Shown: piece after piece, positions 63,163 to 64,000 of the stretch
Layout of the letters: the number at the start of each line of letters is the position of its first letter
Position numbering within the stretch: the stretch's first letter is position 1
Position numbers and translations under genes: made by a program
From: Bradyrhizobium sp. CIAT3101
Lineage (GTDB): Bacteria > Pseudomonadota > Alphaproteobacteria > Rhizobiales > Xanthobacteraceae
NCBI RefSeq assembly: GCF_029714945.1
Contig: NZ_CP121634.1
Location: forward strand, 3,555,001-3,619,000
Direction: 5' to 3'
Length of the DNA stretch: 64,000 nt
Notes under the pieces: model-generated
What the model saw: only the letters and a program-made list of their open reading frames with translations
Databases searched by the model: none
Told to the model about the DNA's origin: nothing

Positions 63163-63164
63163 AG

Positions 63165-63338
63165 ATGAGCGAGTATTACGAGAAAGCCAGTGCCAACACG
63201 AAGTCGTTCGACTGGTCAAAATTGCCCGAAGGTGAGTACAAAGTAATCGGGGGCGACATTGTCCGCGTAGATGCCGCTTCGTCCGACGTCGATAGAGCGT
63301 TTGACAAATTCCTTCGAAAGCTCTCGGAGTTGGCCTGA
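63165..63338 (+). CDS. phage-element small protein (57 aa)
   Basis: The 57-residue protein reads MSEYYEKASANTKSFDWSKL, with acidic residues and a Val-rich centre ('YKVIGGDIVRVDAA'). It starts two bases after the previous stop and ends exactly where the protease begins, so the three genes are one unit. No family recognised. Confidence 0.6.
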   Translation: MSEYYEKASANTKSFDWSKLPEGEYKVIGGDIVRVDAASSDVDRAFDKFLRKLSELA

Positions 63339-63881
63339 ATGGAAAAGCTAAGTCGTCCCTTCGAAGTTAAAGAATGGGACGAGCAGGGCACTTTCAGCGG
63401 CTACGCTTCCGTCTTCGGCAACATCGACTCACACGGCGACATTGTAGCCAAGGGCGCATTCGCTGACACGCTGGCAGAAGCCAAGCGAGAAAACAGGCCG
63501 GTTCAAATGCTGTGGCAACATGGCGTTGAAGGCGAAATGCCAGTTGGCCGCTGGACTTCGATGCACGAAGACGACAACGGCCTGTACGTCGAAGGCAAGA
63601 TTGCCACGAAGACGTCGCGAGGCGCTGACGTCTACGAACTTATGAAAATGGGCGCGCTCAACGGTATGTCAATTGGCTACCGCGCTACTTCGTGGGTGAT
63701 GCACGGCAAGCATCATCCGGCTAGACGAACCCTAAAGGCGGTGAAGCTGTTTGAAGTGTCGATTGTTAGCGATCCTAGCAACGGCCTTGCCCGTGTCGAC
63801 GCTGTGAAGTCCCGCGACGACGAAAGCACCCGCTTCAGTCGCGCTCTATCAGAACTGGCCGCAGCGGTCCGCGCGGCCTAA
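63339..63881 (+). CDS. HK97-family phage prohead protease
   Basis: The 180-residue enzyme matures phage heads by cutting capsid and scaffold proteins. Conserved features: 'FSGYASVFGNIDSHGDIVAK' near residues 19-38, His61 in MLWQHG, Ser111 in NGMSIGYR, and Glu139 in LFEVSIV; the His-Ser pair is the expected active centre. ATG follows the previous stop with no gap. In typical phages, portal comes before and capsid after it. Confidence 0.93.
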   Translation: MEKLSRPFEVKEWDEQGTFSGYASVFGNIDSHGDIVAKGAFADTLAEAKRENRPVQMLWQHGVEGEMPVGRWTSMHEDDNGLYVEGKIATKTSRGADVYELMKMGALNGMSIGYRATSWVMHGKHHPARRTLKAVKLFEVSIVSDPSNGLARVDAVKSRDDESTRFSRALSELAAAVRAA

Positions 63882-63906
63882 TCAATCATGTAAGGAAATT
63901 CTACAC

Positions 63907-64000
63907 ATGGCCTTTTCAGGCGTACACGTTAGCTGTGGCTATGCAGGCTATAACAAAAGAAATATCGCGCTGCTTGCTGAATGCAAGTGGTCGCAGAGCA
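63907..64000 (+). CDS. start of a gene running off the right edge
   Basis: ATG at 63907 follows TAAGGAAATT. The first 31 codons read MAFSGVHVSCGYAGYNKRNI and go on to the edge. A capsid gene is expected after the protease, but the sequence does not look like a typical HK97 capsid start. Only the N-terminus is seen, so no identity is claimed. Confidence 0.55.
   Translation, partial: MAFSGVHVSCGYAGYNKRNIALLAECKWSQS

Larger units (their letters stand above)
60680..64000. mobile_element. left end of an integrated prophage or phage satellite (continues beyond the window)
   Basis: The region from the tRNA 3' copy to the window edge holds its own promoters, intrinsic terminators and a run of small plus-strand genes, including an HK97-type prohead protease. 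Codon use and base composition differ from the flanking core genes. Terminase and portal genes, normally before the protease, are absent, and no integrase is seen near this end. The right limit and other genes are out of view. Confidence 0.65.

Overview
The window is high-GC alphaproteobacterial chromosome, most likely Bradyrhizobium or a close relative in the Nitrobacteraceae. Supporting signs are the gene families (PAS_5 and PAS-GGDEF-EAL proteins, a DUF2336 protein, BMP-type ABC transport, YidD), two exact CtrA boxes (TTAA-N7-TTAAC), and several dispersed intergenic palindromes of the kind common in that genus. This is judged by eye only; no database search was possible.

Layout. 1-6.1 kb holds small enzymes and stress genes (NTF2-like, YkgJ-like, DEAD-box helicase, GNAT, COG4315, cupin, PAS_5) plus a glycine-rich secreted protein broken by a frameshift. 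6.1-6.6 kb is a gene-free stretch with a CtrA box, structured sequence and an intrinsic terminator: a candidate CtrA-controlled small RNA. 6.6-25 kb carries a rhomboid protease, CBS protein, patatin, two LysR regulators each divergent from or next to an oxidoreductase, a GGDEF-EAL protein, a beta-lactamase-fold hydrolase, a nitroreductase, thrS, an MFS pump and a GrlR-like protein. 25-38 kb contains an APC permease, yidD, a ClpP-like periplasmic protein, an IscU-like scaffold, folE, hisI, a CtrA-boxed lytic transglycosylase, and a signalling group (DUF2336, Hpt, receiver) beside nadK. 38-44 kb is a tightly coupled five-gene BMP-type ABC transporter operon with an amidase inside it. 44-57 kb holds mostly small secreted or membrane proteins, a chemoreceptor, two methyltransferases and a small DnaA-N-like protein.

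From about 57 kb the DNA becomes visibly richer in A+T. A divergent pair of units carries a GT2 glycosyltransferase on one side, and a small exported protein plus a 13-helix-type membrane protein on the other. They probably modify a surface polysaccharide. At 60,680-60,705 lies a 26-bp copy of a tRNA 3' end (minus strand). By the usual geometry of integration, this is the chromosomal border of an element that runs rightward out of the window.

The element's visible part has its own promoters, tandem intrinsic terminators in its leaders, four small genes (three without a recognised family and one DUF6456-like), and an HK97-type prohead protease. No integrase, terminase or portal gene appears before the protease. 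It may be a prophage remnant or a capsid-encoding phage satellite, and it is the most promising undescribed system here.
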